From Leptospira adleri (lineage in GTDB: Bacteria > Spirochaetota > Leptospiria > Leptospirales > Leptospiraceae): DNA of 64,000 nucleotides. Each line of letters opens with the position of its first letter. Position 1 is the stretch's first letter. The stretch is taken from NCBI RefSeq assembly GCF_002811985.1, contig NZ_NPDU01000025.1:1-64000 (forward strand), in the 5' to 3' direction. A model generated the notes under the pieces. It had not been told where the DNA came from, searched no databases, and worked only from the letters and a program-made list of their open reading frames with translations. Below, piece by piece: positions 1 to 9,358 of this stretch. A program made the position numbers and the translations under genes.

Positions 1-32
1 GAAAAAACAATTGAATTCATTGATTAGTTCCG

Positions 33-986
33 TTAAGAAGAAATATTAGCGTCTTTGACGATATAGTTCGGACGGTTTTTTGTTTGAAGGAACATTTTGC
101 CTATGTATTCGCCTAAGATCCCGAGAACTATAAGTTGAACTCCGCCCATAAACAGAACGCTCACCAAAACGGAAGTCCAACCGGATACGACCTTGTCCGA
201 AGTAAAGAATATTACAATTGCATAAATTGCGTATATTCCGGAAAAAAAGGAAAAAATAACTCCGGCGATTGTCGCGAGATGCAGAGGTTTTACGCTGAAA
301 GAAGTGATTCCGTCCAAAGCGAATAAAAACATACGTTTCAGACTGTATTTGCTTTTTCCCCAAACTCTTCTTTCAGGCTGATATTCGATAAAACTTTTTT
401 GAAAACCGATTCCGGTTACCATTCCGCGAATGAAAAGATTTCTTTCCTCGAAGGTCTTTAATACGTTCACAACCTTTCTATCGAGCAAGCGGAAATCCGC
501 TGCCCCTTGATCGATGTTCAATCCTGAAAGTGCGTTCAATAGCGAGTAGAAAATCTTCGCTGTAATCTTTTTAAAAAGACCGACGTTCTCGTTATCCATT
601 CTTTTCGTATAGACGATATCGTTCCCTTCTTCCCATTTTCGAATAAGAATCGGAATTAGCTCCGGAGGATGCTGAAGATCGGCATCCAAAGAAATGACAC
701 AATCCGCATCCGAATGATCCAAACCCGCCTTTAAGGCGATCTGATGACCGAAATTCTTTGAGAAGGAAATAAATCCAACATTCGAATTTTTTTCTGCGAG
801 CTTTCGAATTTCCTTCAAGGTTCCGTCCGAACTTCCGTCGTCGACAAAAATAATTCTGTAGTCGTAGTCGGCAGGGATCACGTCCTTCAATCGTTGATAA
901 AGGACCGCGACATTTCCTTCTTCATTGAAAGACGGAATCACGACGTCAATGGTCTTCTTTTCGTATTTTACGGGCTTCTTTTTCAA
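33..986 (-). CDS. GT2 polyprenyl-phosphate glycosyltransferase, GtrB/ArnC type
   Basis: Family 2 glycosyltransferase of the GtrB/ArnC/dolichol-phosphate-mannose-synthase type, which moves a sugar from a nucleotide donor to polyprenyl phosphate on the cytoplasmic face of the inner membrane. The 317-residue protein shows the family order: nucleotide-binding VDDGSSDGT at about residues 48-56, a metal-binding DADLQHPPE at about 101-109, a GKSKYS stretch at about 210-215, and two C-terminal membrane segments at about 236-262 and 270-296. It is the last gene of the cluster and follows a methyltransferase by 29 nt. The sugar cannot be read from sequence. GtrB-like enzymes usually work with a GtrA-like flippase and a membrane transferase, neither of which is in the window, so partners may lie further downstream. 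Confidence 0.9.
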   Translation of the reverse strand: MKKKPVKYEKKTIDVVIPSFNEEGNVAVLYQRLKDVIPADYDYRIIFVDDGSSDGTLKEIRKLAEKNSNVGFISFSKNFGHQIALKAGLDHSDADCVISLDADLQHPPELIPILIRKWEEGNDIVYTKRMDNENVGLFKKITAKIFYSLLNALSGLNIDQGAADFRLLDRKVVNVLKTFEERNLFIRGMVTGIGFQKSFIEYQPERRVWGKSKYSLKRMFLFALDGITSFSVKPLHLATIAGVIFSFFSGIYAIYAIVIFFTSDKVVSGWTSVLVSVLFMGGVQLIVLGILGEYIGKMFLQTKNRPNYIVKDANISS

Positions 987-1015
987 TTTGGTAACGTCTT
1001 TGCTGGAATCGGATC

Positions 1016-1882
1016 TTAACTTTCAGAAGTCTGCTTCTTAAGCATAACATGATCTTCGAATGTTCTCGTATGATATAGTTTCTTTACGGAAGAAAAACGT
1101 TTTTCCAAATTTCGCAGGCTTCTTCTTAATCTTTGATGATCAAGTTTTAAATCCTTTCTAATCATTAAGTGGAAATCCTGAGACAGGGAACATACGGAAT
1201 ATCCCGAAATCTCTTCTAATTTCGATAGAGTTTTCAGATTGTAAAAGGATATATGTTGTCCCGCTTCAAAGGAATAATACCACCAATTCATATCGGGGGT
1301 TTTTTCTCCGTATAAGAGAGTGGAAAAAATCAATAACTTCGGTTTTTGAATTTCTAAAATTTCTAATATATTTTCCTTAGGTTTGTCGAAGTGTTCGAAC
1401 AGTTCGAACGCAAGCACGACGTCGTATTCAGTCTTCGGATCAAAACCAAATCCTTCGGAAAAATCGTTCTTAGCGTATTTATCATACCAAAAACAATCAA
1501 ATCCCACATCGCGCATGAGACGAACGAGAATTCCATGCCCTCCTCCGTAATCGAGTATCTTACCTTGGTATGGAATCGAGTTTCCAACTAGGAATTTCCA
1601 AAACGGTAAATCGCCTTTTGCCAATTGAAACTGCGCTTCGGTTAACAATAACGTTAGCCTTTTTACGTTATCATTGTTTCTTAAAAATATCCCGGTATCT
1701 AAGATGGAAATCGCCTTATTGTACGCCTCGTCCAACCAAAATGGAGTTTCGGATTGCAGTAGATCGCAACTCTTACATTTATAATAAGAAATAGGATACT
1801 GGTTCAGTACTTTTGTCTTAAACTCGAGCTGCGCCGGGGAACCGCAGAGTCTACATTCGATTTGATCCTTATTTGATTCCAA
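1016..1882 (-). CDS. Zinc-ribbon class I SAM-dependent methyltransferase
   Basis: Predicted S-adenosylmethionine-dependent methyltransferase of 288 residues. The N-terminus carries two CxxC pairs (C10/C13 and C36/C39), likely a structural zinc site. The Rossmann SAM motif follows at about 109-117 (LDYGGGHG). Its start overlaps the end of the upstream transferase gene by 14 nt, so the two are probably co-translated. The substrate is probably a sugar or nucleotide sugar of the polysaccharide, because most genes around it are glycosyltransferases, but O-, N- or C-methylation cannot be told apart. It lacks the YHEH motif of C-3 methyltransferases that is clear in the gene at 19164-20405. Confidence 0.85.
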   Translation of the reverse strand: MESNKDQIECRLCGSPAQLEFKTKVLNQYPISYYKCKSCDLLQSETPFWLDEAYNKAISILDTGIFLRNNDNVKRLTLLLTEAQFQLAKGDLPFWKFLVGNSIPYQGKILDYGGGHGILVRLMRDVGFDCFWYDKYAKNDFSEGFGFDPKTEYDVVLAFELFEHFDKPKENILEILEIQKPKLLIFSTLLYGEKTPDMNWWYYSFEAGQHISFYNLKTLSKLEEISGYSVCSLSQDFHLMIRKDLKLDHQRLRRSLRNLEKRFSSVKKLYHTRTFEDHVMLKKQTSES

Positions 1883-2813
1883 ACAGATAGCTCCTCAATC
1901 GATTCAGTATGCGTATCGGACTGAATCGATTTTTCCACGGCAGTCGTTCTGATCCAATAAACGTCTTTTTAGAATAGGCGTCGCTTATAAGATCGCGAAC
2001 GAAGAATTTAGGATGATCTAACGGAAAAGATAAAGGTTCAGTTTTCATATTCGCATAGGGACTCGGATGAACCGTATGCGCCGCACCTTCTCCGAATCCG
2101 ATATTTTTTACAAGGTTGACAGAAGGCATGATGTTAAGGCGACCGTTTTTGAAATTGTGATAAACCCATTGAAAATCCCAAGTTTCAAATCCTTTAAAAG
2201 CGACCTCGTCGAAATTCTCCTTCCAAAATCTAAATTCCTTCTGATCCGGAAACAGATCTTCCAACCAATGTCCCGAAAAAAAATCCGCGTAATCTTTCAT
2301 ATAAACGTCGTAGCCTTTCCAAGCCCTTCTCCAAGAGGCCCATCCCCAAATATGGGAATACAGCGAATAATAGTAGCTATTCCGATTCCTGCGATGCCCG
2401 AAACCGAAATTATCTCCGCTGATCATTCCTACGCGTATGTCATTTTTATAATATTCTAATAAATGCTCGCAGTAAATATAAAAACTCGGATCCGGGACGA
2501 TGTCGTCTTCCAATATTATCCCCATCTCTTCGTTCTCAAAAAACCAAGTTATGGCAGAGCTGACCGAAATTTTAAGTTGTAAATGTTCGTCGCGAAAAAG
2601 GGTATGAACTTCACAGTCCCAATCGATTTTCTCCACAATTTTACGGACCTCGGAGCATTTTTGCGCCTCTCCTTCCCTATCTGCGCGAGGAGCGTTGACA
2701 GCGAGATAAAATTTACTCGGTTTATACTGTCTGATTGTTTCGAAAACGATGGACGTAAAATCAGGTCGGTTGAATGCGATCAAAAGAACGGGGGATTTCA
2801 TTGTTATATTCAT
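1869..2813 (-). CDS. GT-A fold glycosyltransferase, HlpA/GNT-I-like
   Basis: Predicted glycosyltransferase of 314 residues. It opens with a sugar-nucleotide-binding strand containing VLLIAFNRPDF, typical of proteins often annotated as HlpA-like or GNT-I-like transferases, and has an acidic LEDDIVPDPS motif at about 101-110 that would bind the metal and the nucleotide diphosphate. The start at 2813 is preceded by an AGGA Shine-Dalgarno element and overlaps the upstream gene by 4 nt (ATGA coupling). A second in-frame ATG lies 12 nt downstream. It sits in a run of transferase genes at the end of the locus and likely adds one residue of the repeat unit on the cytoplasmic face. Donor and linkage are unknown. 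Confidence 0.8.
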   Translation of the reverse strand: MNITMKSPVLLIAFNRPDFTSIVFETIRQYKPSKFYLAVNAPRADREGEAQKCSEVRKIVEKIDWDCEVHTLFRDEHLQLKISVSSAITWFFENEEMGIILEDDIVPDPSFYIYCEHLLEYYKNDIRVGMISGDNFGFGHRRNRNSYYYSLYSHIWGWASWRRAWKGYDVYMKDYADFFSGHWLEDLFPDQKEFRFWKENFDEVAFKGFETWDFQWVYHNFKNGRLNIMPSVNLVKNIGFGEGAAHTVHPSPYANMKTEPLSFPLDHPKFFVRDLISDAYSKKTFIGSERLPWKNRFSPIRILNRLRSYLFGIK

Positions 2814-3988
2814 TTATCCTGAAGAACACTCCGGTAAAATTCCAAAGTTTCCGAAGCCGCCTTGTCCCAAGAGAATTTTTGAATCTGCAAATTTCCTTTC
2901 TGAATCTTTTCTTTCCTTTTTTCCGGATCCACAATCGCACCTCTGATGCAGTTACGAATCGACTCTTCCGAATCCGGGTTGAAATAAAAAGCCGCGTCAC
3001 CCGCAACCTCAGGAAAACTGGAGGTATCGCTGCAGGCGACAGGAGTCTTGCAACTGAATGCTTCCAAGAGCGGAATTCCAAATCCTTCGTACCTGGACGG
3101 AAACACGAAGAGCAAAGCGTTCCTATAATATTCGGCTAATTCTTCGTCGTTTGCAATTTGGAATTGTTTTACCTTCTCTTGTAAATTTAACTCTTCAATA
3201 AGAGCAATTTCATCCTGCTGAAAACTCCCGCCGCCCACACAGTAAAGCGAAAGTTTCGGAAATTCTTGGAATAAGAATCGAATACTCTTTAGAAAAAAGG
3301 AAAAGTTTTTATAATGGGAACGATTTCCCGTAAAAAGAAGATATTCTGGTTTTGATTCCGCAAAGATAGATTCTTGTCTTGCAAATTTCAAAATCATAGA
3401 AGAACCGTGGTAAATGACTTTGATTTTCGATTCTTTGATATTATAAAATTTTTGAAGATCCTTTTTAGTGTTTTCTGAGATAACAATAATCGCCGCGGCT
3501 TCATTGATCAATATTTTCTTATTATGAATCACTTCTTTTGCATCGTAAAAATATTCAGGATGAAGCTCATATATTAAATCATGAACTGTCAAAACAAACG
3601 GCTTGCCCGATTCTTGAAGAGTTCCCAAGAAATACGGGGAATAATAAGTTGGATGAAAAATATCAAAGTTTGAATTCTTTATCTTACCGATAATTTCTTT
3701 TTTCATCCGCGCTTCCGGATCGGGAAGAAAGCCCGCACGTTGTATCAGTCTAAAAATTCTATATTTTCCTTTAAACTTTAACTTAGGGAACCAACTTTGA
3801 TATGTATAAGGTTGCTCTACTCTAAAATCCTTATCATCGACCAGATATTCGTTAGAAGAATAAATCACGGAATGATCGACCTCTATAATTTTACTTTTCT
3901 GAAGTCGGGTTAGAATTTCATAAAAATAGCGCGAAATCCCTCCGAATTTCTGCATGGAAAAAATTTGATGATCGTAGAGAACTCTCAT
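2810..3988 (-). CDS. GT4 family glycosyltransferase
   Basis: Retaining GT-B fold glycosyltransferase of 392 residues. A glycine-rich N-terminal acceptor region (KFGGISRYF, about 14-22) is followed by the GT4 donor-site motif EGFGIPLLE at about 301-309, the E-x7-E signature that binds the nucleotide sugar. The overall pattern resembles mannosyl- or rhamnosyltransferases of O-antigen clusters, but specificity is not readable. It starts 5 nt downstream of wzx and overlaps the next gene by 4 nt, so it is embedded in the operon. It probably adds a neutral hexose to the lipid-linked repeat unit. Confidence 0.88.
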   Translation of the reverse strand: MRVLYDHQIFSMQKFGGISRYFYEILTRLQKSKIIEVDHSVIYSSNEYLVDDKDFRVEQPYTYQSWFPKLKFKGKYRIFRLIQRAGFLPDPEARMKKEIIGKIKNSNFDIFHPTYYSPYFLGTLQESGKPFVLTVHDLIYELHPEYFYDAKEVIHNKKILINEAAAIIVISENTKKDLQKFYNIKESKIKVIYHGSSMILKFARQESIFAESKPEYLLFTGNRSHYKNFSFFLKSIRFLFQEFPKLSLYCVGGGSFQQDEIALIEELNLQEKVKQFQIANDEELAEYYRNALLFVFPSRYEGFGIPLLEAFSCKTPVACSDTSSFPEVAGDAAFYFNPDSEESIRNCIRGAIVDPEKRKEKIQKGNLQIQKFSWDKAASETLEFYRSVLQDK

Positions 3989-3993
3989 AGAAA

Positions 3994-5334
3994 CTAAATA
4001 GATCGACGAAGCCGATTCAATTGGCGCAGCAGTGTTAAAAAATTAACGGATCCAACCTGAATAAAAAATATCTCCCTCGTTCTTTTTAAAAAAAGATTAA
4101 ACAGCGTACTTGCGAAGAACTGAGAAATAACGGTGGCTATCGCCGCTCCTTTTACTCCGTAAATCGGAATCAGGATAAAGTTCAAAACAATATTCGACAA
4201 ACATCCTGAAATACTTTTGTAAAGCTCCACCTTTTGCAAATTTTCAGTGAGATAATATCGACTGCTCGCGACACCGAGAAACACAAACGTTCCAGCCCAA
4301 ATGTGAATCGCCAATATCACACCTGCTTCAGAAAAACGCGGACCAAATAAAAATTGGATGATCGGATCGGATAAGAACGTCATAGGGATCGCGATCACTA
4401 GCGCGATCAAAAGCATCATCGAATGAAGAAGTTTCAGCCGATTCAAATATAAGTCCTGGCTAAATTCTTTCGCTCTTAATATAGAAGGAAAAAGTGAGGA
4501 CGCGATTGCGATCGGTATAAAATACCAGACCTCGCTGATTTTTACTGCCGCTGTATAAACTCCTACCGCTTCGTCGCCTAACATCTGACCGATCATAATT
4601 TGATCGATTCTCATATAAATGACAATAGCAAGACCGGATAAAAGAAGCATCCAACTATCGCGCAAAAGTTCAACCGCTCTCTTCCAGTTCGCGTGAGCAA
4701 CGGAAAATCCGCCTTCATGAAACTTATAAATAAAATAATATCCGATCAGATTGATAACGGACTCGAACAACCCGATCCACACGAACGCGAAGACGGAATA
4801 ACCTTCTATAATTAGAAAAATTCTTACGCAAGAAAATACGATAAAAAGTCCGTTTTCAAGCCAGACAAAATATTTTGACAAAACCTGAGCTTCGTACCAG
4901 TATTTTACAACTCCGATCGCTCTTAAACTAAGAGTAAATCCAACCAGACAAACCATCCAAAAAACGTCGGCTTCACCCGGCCTCAAAAAAAGAATAAGAC
5001 CTAAACTCAAAGCGTAGGCCAAAAGACCCGCAATAAATTGCAAAAGAAATGAAGTCGAAAGAATCTCTTCTTTATAGGTCTTATCCTTGATTAATTCCCT
5101 TACCGCGATTCCGTCTAAACCGAGGCTTGTGAAACTTCCGACTAACGCAATGTAGGCGACAACATAGTTGAGTTTTCCGTAAGTGTCCGGACCAAGATAA
5201 CGGGCGATCCAGACCCCAAGAAACATCCCCATTCCCATTCGGAAAATTTTATCGAAAAAAAGCCATCCTCCGTTGTGGAGAATCTTTTTAAGATTGGGAT
5301 GACGATCGTAGACTTTGTTTAAGATGGAGGACAA
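3994..5334 (-). CDS. wzx: Wzx-type O-unit flippase
   Basis: Multi-pass membrane protein of 446 residues with about twelve hydrophobic segments and an N-terminal region (NGGWLFFDKIFRMG, then GVWIARYLGPDTYG) typical of the MATE/MVF-like Wzx polysaccharide flippases. It would move undecaprenyl-diphosphate-linked O-units across the inner membrane. The start used here is a TTG with no obvious Shine-Dalgarno element; no ATG or GTG lies between it and the first conserved segment, so the true start stays uncertain by a few codons. It is followed by a transferase after 5 nt. Together with the Wzy gene at 5486 and the initiating transferase at 6838 it makes a complete Wzx/Wzy-dependent set. Confidence 0.92.
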   Translation of the reverse strand: MSSILNKVYDRHPNLKKILHNGGWLFFDKIFRMGMGMFLGVWIARYLGPDTYGKLNYVVAYIALVGSFTSLGLDGIAVRELIKDKTYKEEILSTSFLLQFIAGLLAYALSLGLILFLRPGEADVFWMVCLVGFTLSLRAIGVVKYWYEAQVLSKYFVWLENGLFIVFSCVRIFLIIEGYSVFAFVWIGLFESVINLIGYYFIYKFHEGGFSVAHANWKRAVELLRDSWMLLLSGLAIVIYMRIDQIMIGQMLGDEAVGVYTAAVKISEVWYFIPIAIASSLFPSILRAKEFSQDLYLNRLKLLHSMMLLIALVIAIPMTFLSDPIIQFLFGPRFSEAGVILAIHIWAGTFVFLGVASSRYYLTENLQKVELYKSISGCLSNIVLNFILIPIYGVKGAAIATVISQFFASTLFNLFLKRTREIFFIQVGSVNFLTLLRQLNRLRRSI

Positions 5335-5485
5335 TTTTTTTGTAGAATTTTCAAAGCGAAAACGCGTATAAGTTTACGATGATAGATTCAGTTTTCCGAA
5401 TATTCTTCAATCTACGAATTGCTTCTAAAGGAAATTACACTATGCTAAATTGCCCTCGAAGCACCTCGTTTTTAATTGGATCTCC

Positions 5486-6796
5486 CTAAAGAAAGGGAAA
5501 GAGGGCTAAAAATAAAATAGTTAAAAGGATGGGTCCGCTCAAAACCGGTTGAAATATTCCAAAAATTCCTATAAAAAGCAAAGAAGCCAAAATGGAAAGT
5601 CGAAACGGGTTTAAATCAAAAATTGACTCTGAAAATTTAGAGACGAAGAATCCGAACAATGCTCCAAAGATTATCGTAAATAGAATTCCACCGTCCTTGT
5701 ACAAACTGAACAAGACTGAACCAAAGGCGTTGTATTCTTTCGGTTGACCTTCCGGCGTATAACCTAACAAGCGATTCTTATGAAGATAGTCTCCTACTAA
5801 ATCGCTCTGAATTTGAAAATAAAAAGGAATTCTAAATAAAGCTAAAAGAAATGAAAAACCTCTTTCCAAACCGCCTAGCGAAGTTCTACCATAGGTTCGC
5901 TCGTGTAAGAGCGAATCCTTATTCTTCAATTCATGATCGAACATAACGAAAGATTCCGTATGATAATCGATCACATACATACTAACAAATTCCTTCATAC
6001 CCGCCATTTTTCGCGGGCCTCGTAACATACCGATTGAAAAAATCAGAACAAGTCCGCATAACACCGCAAATAAGCCCGGAATCGTAAAAAATTTCCGAAA
6101 ATTCTCCCGATCCTTTATAAACTTCACAATCAGGATAAGCAAGAGAGTTACTAAAATATAATAAAATCCGAATCTTCCAAGCATCATCAAAGTGTCCATC
6201 GCAACCAAGGCCGAACCCAGTATAAGCAATCGTTTACGATTTAATTTCAGATAAAAACCCGCCCCCAAAAAAAGAGTAGCCAAGATGAAGGGATTTATCG
6301 CCAAAGAATAGTAATATAGGTATTTGTTCTTCCCGAATAAAATAGAATCGCCGTAGATTCCGAAAGCATGCGCTCGAAACATAGAAGGCGGCATCGCGCC
6401 GGGTGAAAAATTGATATAAAGGGATTTTAGAAAGAAAAATAAAACGACCGGTAAAACGAAAAGTAAAATAAAAACAAAAAAATAAAACTCCTTTGCTTCA
6501 TCAGAAATTCTCAATAAAGAGTTCGTTTGATTTTTAGATTTTTCCAATTCGTCCTTTTTCAAGATTGAATAAAATTTATAAATACCGGCGCCGATCGTAA
6601 CGGAGGACAAAAGCGTTATATAAAGAAAATAAGTAAAATCGGAAGGTATAAAGAGCCCGGTTAAAGACAAGGAGGAAATAAACATCCAGAAAAACCAGTA
6701 AAGCTGAATCAGTATTAAAATCCAACTCGTCTTTTTGAGAAAAACATAAGAAAAAACTATATTTAAAATTCCGAATGCAATAATTGCTAAAGACAT
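5486..6796 (-). CDS. wzy: Wzy-type O-antigen polymerase
   Basis: Polytopic membrane protein of 436 residues with ten or more hydrophobic helices and a large polar loop at roughly residues 255-350, the usual shape of a Wzy polymerase that joins O-units in the periplasm. Sequence identity among Wzy proteins is very low, so the assignment rests on topology, length and position between the initiating sugar transferase and wzx. It could also be an O-antigen ligase, but the other candidate for that role lies at 60061-61377. The gap of about 150 nt to wzx holds no gene and no convincing terminator. Confidence 0.8.
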   Translation of the reverse strand: MSLAIIAFGILNIVFSYVFLKKTSWILILIQLYWFFWMFISSLSLTGLFIPSDFTYFLYITLLSSVTIGAGIYKFYSILKKDELEKSKNQTNSLLRISDEAKEFYFFVFILLFVLPVVLFFFLKSLYINFSPGAMPPSMFRAHAFGIYGDSILFGKNKYLYYYSLAINPFILATLFLGAGFYLKLNRKRLLILGSALVAMDTLMMLGRFGFYYILVTLLLILIVKFIKDRENFRKFFTIPGLFAVLCGLVLIFSIGMLRGPRKMAGMKEFVSMYVIDYHTESFVMFDHELKNKDSLLHERTYGRTSLGGLERGFSFLLALFRIPFYFQIQSDLVGDYLHKNRLLGYTPEGQPKEYNAFGSVLFSLYKDGGILFTIIFGALFGFFVSKFSESIFDLNPFRLSILASLLFIGIFGIFQPVLSGPILLTILFLALFPFL

Positions 6797-6837
6797 AGAC
6801 CTTTAACTGCTTCCTCTAATTCTTCTAAATTCCAAAC

Positions 6838-8115
6838 TCAACGGGATCCAAAGCCGGTGACGATCGTTTTGATCGTCTTAAATGTAATGAGCATATCCAA
6901 CCAAAATGAAAAATTCTTAATATAATAAAAATCGTATTCCAGTTTGACGTTCATCCCCTCTACCTCCGCTGCATACCCTTGTTCCACCTGCGCCCATCCG
7001 GTAATTCCCGGGCGCACGATATGACGGTATGAAAAGAACGGAACTTCCTTTTCATACCACTGAGAAAGCTCGTAGGATTCCGGTCTCGGACCAATAAAAC
7101 TCATAGAGCCCAAGAATACGTTAAAAAGTTGCGGCAACTCATCGATCCGATATTTCCTGATGAATTTTCCAAATCTTGTGATTCTAGGATCAAAAGGACC
7201 TTCCGTAAATTTTTCTCCTCGGACGTCCGAATACATACTTCTGAATTTATACATAGTAAAAATTTTACCTCTATATCCCATTCTTTTCTGGCGAAAGATC
7301 GCAGGTCCGGAACTTTCAAGTTTGATGATCAATGCAGTTATCGCCAGAAAAGGAAGAGTTATAGGAATTAAAATCAAACAGGCAAATAGATCGATAGTTC
7401 TTTTCAAAAATCCGTAAAACTGAGAAGGAAGAAGAGAGCCGAAATCATTTTCAGAAAGATGACGAATCTTAACCCTTCCAGTAAGAGCTTCTTTGATTTG
7501 TTTCGTATGATATACGGGAATCCCGGAAAGTGTACATTTCGCCAAAAAGCGTTCATAATCCGCCGTAAGTTCGTCCGAGGTCAAATCCGCAACCACTGCG
7601 TCATATTGCTGATTCTTTAACGAAGGTTCGTCTAACGGAAAGAATTCTGCGCCGTGCGTATTCTCCATCGTTCTAGCGGAACCAAGCGGAATGTAAGCAA
7701 TTTTCAGAATTCGATAACGATGCCCTACGAAATATCCGGAAAAGCACCATGCCAAAGTGATCAGATATGCGGCCGTAAAAACCTGGCTACTATAGGACTT
7801 TCGGTTAAAGAAAAAAAACGTAATAATCAGCGCATATGCAAAAGTAACGATAGGAAGAATATATGCGGAAGACTGTGCAACGGGAAATTTAAAAATTTTA
7901 CGTAGAGAAATAACGGAAAAAGAAAATGAAAATATCGTAGCAATAGTAGTATTGAAATTATTCTCGTAAAAAAGAATTTCTTTACTCCACCCCACGACAA
8001 TTCCCAAGGTGATATATATGCCAAAAATCAACAGTAACCATCCGATAAAAAACTGGAAGGATAGACTGAGAAAAAATTGTTCGTAAATTTTAGAATGTCG
8101 ACGTTCGTAATTCAT
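6838..8115 (-). CDS. Polyprenyl-phosphate sugar-1-phosphate transferase (initiating enzyme)
   Basis: Initiating glycosyl-phosphotransferase of the WbaP/WcaJ family. It transfers a sugar-1-phosphate from a nucleotide sugar to undecaprenyl phosphate, the first step of O-unit assembly. The 425-residue protein has several N-terminal membrane helices, a central soluble region at about 140-230, a re-entrant hydrophobic helix near 235-260, and the catalytic bacterial sugar transferase domain with FRQKRMGYRGKIF, MYKFRSM, RKYRIDELPQLFNVF and GPRPES. These motifs are decisive for the family. The upstream WbuB-like transferase probably adds the second sugar. Whether the primer is Glc-, Gal- or QuiNAc4NAc-phosphate cannot be decided here. 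Confidence 0.93.
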   Translation of the reverse strand: MNYERRHSKIYEQFFLSLSFQFFIGWLLLIFGIYITLGIVVGWSKEILFYENNFNTTIATIFSFSFSVISLRKIFKFPVAQSSAYILPIVTFAYALIITFFFFNRKSYSSQVFTAAYLITLAWCFSGYFVGHRYRILKIAYIPLGSARTMENTHGAEFFPLDEPSLKNQQYDAVVADLTSDELTADYERFLAKCTLSGIPVYHTKQIKEALTGRVKIRHLSENDFGSLLPSQFYGFLKRTIDLFACLILIPITLPFLAITALIIKLESSGPAIFRQKRMGYRGKIFTMYKFRSMYSDVRGEKFTEGPFDPRITRFGKFIRKYRIDELPQLFNVFLGSMSFIGPRPESYELSQWYEKEVPFFSYRHIVRPGITGWAQVEQGYAAEVEGMNVKLEYDFYYIKNFSFWLDMLITFKTIKTIVTGFGSR

Positions 8116-8156
8116 GATTTCTATAACGGTATAGTTTATTATAAATATATGATATA

Positions 8157-9350
8157 TTATTTAAACTCAAAAGAATTCTCAATTTGATTGATTGCTGCAT
8201 TTAAGGAAAATTTCTCGTCCATCAATCTTTTTGCATTTCGACCCATGGTTAATCGAGCTTTTGAATCCAAAAGTTTGATCGCGTTATCTTTAAAATCCGC
8301 TTCGTCCCCTGCTATACTAACAAAACCTGCGTTAGCGTTTTCAATTATCTCTTTCAAATCGTTTCCAGGATTAACACAACCTAAAATCGGAATCGACTGA
8401 ATCATATAACCCAAGACCTTGCCGGGAAAGTTATGTGTTTTGTGTTCTCGATTGAGACAGAAAAGACCGACGTCAAACTCAGCCAAAAGAATTCTAAACT
8501 CACTCTGCGACACAGGCTCCATTAGAGTTAAGTTGAATAGAGAATCCGTTTTTATAGTTTCTCTGACAAGATCCACTTCATCCCCTGCGCCGATTAAAAC
8601 GAAATGTGCAACCGGGAATTCCTTGAGATTGTTAGCCAATCTTAAAATATTCCGCATATCTTGTGCATGTCCGATATTCCCGCCGTAAAAAAAAACGATT
8701 TTATCTTTGAGGGCTAATTTCTCTCTGTAAGAAGTTACTCCTAATTTTACCGGAGTATTCTCCGCCCAATTAAATAAAATCCGAGTCTGCCTATATTGTG
8801 GAAATTCCTTTTCGAACCATTCTTTATTTTTGGGAGATTGAAGGCCTATCTTATCTGCCGCTTCATAATTGATTTTTTCATAGTATCGGAAGAATTTAGT
8901 GATAATAGAATTTCTTCCCAAGATTCCGCTGTCAATCGCCCACTGAGGAAACAAATCTCTTAAGATTAAATAACTCGGAGCAACCCATAAACGTTTTAAT
9001 TTTTTAATCAGCGGACCCCAAAAAATGCTTGGAGAATAGTAAAGGATCAAATCGTTTTTATTCGCTCTAAATTCTTGACGCAAATATTTCCAGGCACGAT
9101 ACGATAGGAGAGTTTCGTTAATTGCTCTTTTGATCTTAGATACGTTTTTGATCCTTCCGGATGGAAATGAATAAACTCGAATATCGTCTATAATTCTTTT
9201 TTTAAACGCTCGGCTAAGACCGGGTCCAGGCGTGATAACCGTAACTTCATGACCCTTCTTCTGAAAACCAATAGCAAGTTCATGCATCATCTTCGCAGCC
9301 ACTTTAGTGCTTTCCGGAAGATAATCATCCACGACGATACAGATTTTCAT
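8157..9350 (-). CDS. wbuB: WbuB-like GT4 glycosyltransferase (L-FucNAc/L-QuiNAc transferase)
   Basis: GT-B fold transferase resembling WbuB, which adds N-acetyl-L-fucosamine or N-acetyl-L-quinovosamine. The N-terminus KICIVVDDYLPESTKVAAKM and its place directly after the fnlA/fnlC-type genes are both characteristic. I chose the ATG at 9350 because the family starts there; an upstream in-frame TTG at 9374 would overlap fnlC. The product is 397 residues from this start. A glycine-containing FYGGNIG near residue 230 marks the second Rossmann domain. It should use the UDP-L-aminosugar made by the three genes upstream and pass the disaccharide on to later transferases. Confidence 0.85.
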   Translation of the reverse strand: MKICIVVDDYLPESTKVAAKMMHELAIGFQKKGHEVTVITPGPGLSRAFKKRIIDDIRVYSFPSGRIKNVSKIKRAINETLLSYRAWKYLRQEFRANKNDLILYYSPSIFWGPLIKKLKRLWVAPSYLILRDLFPQWAIDSGILGRNSIITKFFRYYEKINYEAADKIGLQSPKNKEWFEKEFPQYRQTRILFNWAENTPVKLGVTSYREKLALKDKIVFFYGGNIGHAQDMRNILRLANNLKEFPVAHFVLIGAGDEVDLVRETIKTDSLFNLTLMEPVSQSEFRILLAEFDVGLFCLNREHKTHNFPGKVLGYMIQSIPILGCVNPGNDLKEIIENANAGFVSIAGDEADFKDNAIKLLDSKARLTMGRNAKRLMDEKFSLNAAINQIENSFEFK

Positions 9351-9358
9351 AAGGAAAT

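Noticed and set aside
2067..2459. Plus-strand open frame of about 130 residues opposite the glycosyltransferase at 1869-2813
   Set aside because: A shadow frame; the minus-strand gene has clear motifs and coupling, and the plus-strand product matches nothing.
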